Assembly: GCA_964421575.1 (NCBI GenBank)
Contig: CAYQXI010000083.1
Coordinates: 1-6,364, forward strand
DNA from: JAAOZN01 sp964421575
GTDB taxonomy: Archaea > Thermoproteota > Nitrososphaeria > Nitrososphaerales > JAAOZN01
Direction: 5' to 3'
DNA: 6,364 bases
Shown here: positions 5,438-6,364 of the stretch, one piece after another
Position numbering within the stretch: the stretch's first letter is position 1
How the letters are laid out: every line of letters begins with the position of its first letter
Made by a program: the position numbers and the translations under genes
The notes under the pieces: model-generated
Database searches by the model: none
Seen by the model: the letters and a program-made list of their open reading frames with translations, nothing else
Told to the model about the DNA's origin: nothing

Positions 5438-6364
5438 CTAGGTAGGCGCCTCGGCTAGCATCACTTTAGCGACACCTTCGAATTCGCCCCGCTTGAGCAG
5501 CACCTCGATTTGAGAACCTACTCCCTTCTTCTTGATTATATCTTGCAGATCATGTATACCACTTATACGCACGCCATCTATACTAACTATAACATCACCC
5601 TCTTCTATCTCTGCTTCAGCCGCAGGCCCGTCTGGAACCACTCTAACTACCAACACCCCTCTATCAACACCTAACCCGTAGTATCTGGCAACCTCCTTTG
5701 TAACATCCATACCAACTATACCAAGCCAAGGTCTGATTACTCTGCCGAACCTTATGAGGTCATCGAAAATCATCTTAACGGTATTCACTGGCACAGCGAA
5801 CCCAATACCCTGAGCCTGAGAGATCATCGCGGTGTTTATGCCGATAACTCTACCAGTAGTATCGATAAGGGGGCCTCCGCTATTACCGGGGTTTATCGCA
5901 GCATCGGTCTGTATAAGGTTCTCATAGACCCTACCATCCTCAAGCCTAATATACCTATTCAGCGCGCTTATAACACCGATTGTAACTGTTGGCCCGCCTC
6001 TTAAAAGGAAGCCGAATGGGTTGCCTATGGCGATAGCGAGCTGCCCAACCTGCAGAGCGTCTGAATCACCTAACTCAGCCGGCTGAACATCTTCAGCCCT
6101 AGCCTTCACAACCGCTATATCGGTAGCCGGATCTACGCCTACAACCCAACCCTCATATCTAGCACCTGAGTAGGTTGTAACCACAACCTCCCTACTCCCA
6201 GCAACCACGTGATGATTGGTAACTATGTGACCCAAACTGTCTACCGCCACACCTGAGCCTATTCCGCTGATAGGGTAGAGGTTAAAGAAGTGGTCACGAA
6301 CGAATTGAACCGTGCTGATATTCACGACACTTCTACTCACCTTAGAAACAGCTTCTACAATCTT
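5438..6364 (-). CDS. htrA: HtrA/DegP-like serine protease with one PDZ domain (5' end outside window)
   Basis: A trypsin-fold protease of the HtrA (S1C) family, which degrades or refolds damaged envelope proteins. The frame stays open to the right edge. The codons before the GTG at 6340 read KIVEAVSK and continue into VSRSVVNISTVQ, the usual HtrA lead-in, so GTG 6340 is probably not the start and the signal or anchor segment is beyond the window. Counting from that GTG, the catalytic triad is complete: H44 in TNHHVV, D74 in DPATDIAVV and S154 in GNSGGP. Typical strands GSGVAVDSLGHIVTN, AIAIGNPFGF and QTDAAINPGNSGGP are all present. A single PDZ domain (about 203-297) begins RPWLGI and includes VVPDGPAAEA and GDVIVSIDGV. 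Only 84 bases, which contain the zinc-finger promoter, separate it from the next gene on its strand, and no T-rich terminator is seen directly after it. Confidence 0.95.
   Translation of the reverse strand, partial: KIVEAVSKVSRSVVNISTVQFVRDHFFNLYPISGIGSGVAVDSLGHIVTNHHVVAGSREVVVTTYSGARYEGWVVGVDPATDIAVVKARAEDVQPAELGDSDALQVGQLAIAIGNPFGFLLRGGPTVTIGVISALNRYIRLEDGRVYENLIQTDAAINPGNSGGPLIDTTGRVIGINTAMISQAQGIGFAVPVNTVKMIFDDLIRFGRVIRPWLGIVGMDVTKEVARYYGLGVDRGVLVVRVVPDGPAAEAEIEEGDVIVSIDGVRISGIHDLQDIIKKKGVGSQIEVLLKRGEFEGVAKVMLAEAPT

Noticed and set aside
6338..6340. GTG 6340 as the true start of the HtrA protease
   Set aside because: The eight upstream codons read KIVEAVSK and continue the usual HtrA N-terminal motif; no ribosome binding site precedes the GTG.

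Overview
The window looks archaeal. It carries an archaeal translation initiation factor aIF2-beta, a DUF424 protein, and a NurA-HerA pair organised as archaea have it. TATA-type promoter elements lie about 25-40 bases ahead of start codons, and there is GGAGGTG-type ribosome binding. Arginine is often coded by AGA/AGG and the base composition is moderate. I would guess a TACK-type lineage (Thermoproteota, Bathyarchaeia or a relative), but the sequence alone does not settle this.

Layout. (1) Positions 3-596, + strand: the 3' part of a gene for a membrane-anchored FecR-domain protein, cut by the left edge. (2) Positions 727-4307, + strand: a tightly coupled nurA-herA pair with a 4-base overlap and a strong Shine-Dalgarno at the junction. 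It is driven by a recognisable TATA promoter near 685. Together the two encode the nuclease and hexameric pump/translocase that resect DNA ends. Both proteins are clearly longer than the classical crenarchaeal versions: NurA has an internal helix-turn-helix-like segment and HerA a long charged helical insert. (3) Positions 4373-5154, + strand: aIF2-beta followed immediately by DUF424, possibly read from the same transcript as nurA-herA because no T-rich stop signal is seen between them. (4) Positions 5156-5214: a short convergent intergenic region with a 25-27 base hairpin-forming direct repeat and T-tracts on the minus strand. (5) Positions 5207-5353, minus strand: a 48-residue C2H2-type zinc-finger protein with its own TATA box and a perfect 6-bp inverted repeat placed like an operator. 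(6) Positions 5438-6364, minus strand: an HtrA/DegP-like serine protease with one PDZ domain, cut by the right edge.

How it fits together: the centre is housekeeping (DNA-end processing plus translation initiation), flanked by two envelope-type genes that are probably unrelated. No mobile element, CRISPR array, tRNA or rRNA was seen. The least ordinary items are the enlarged NurA/HerA pair, the small zinc-finger gene with its compact regulatory region, the paired repeats at the convergent junction, and the use of TTG for nearly every visible start codon.
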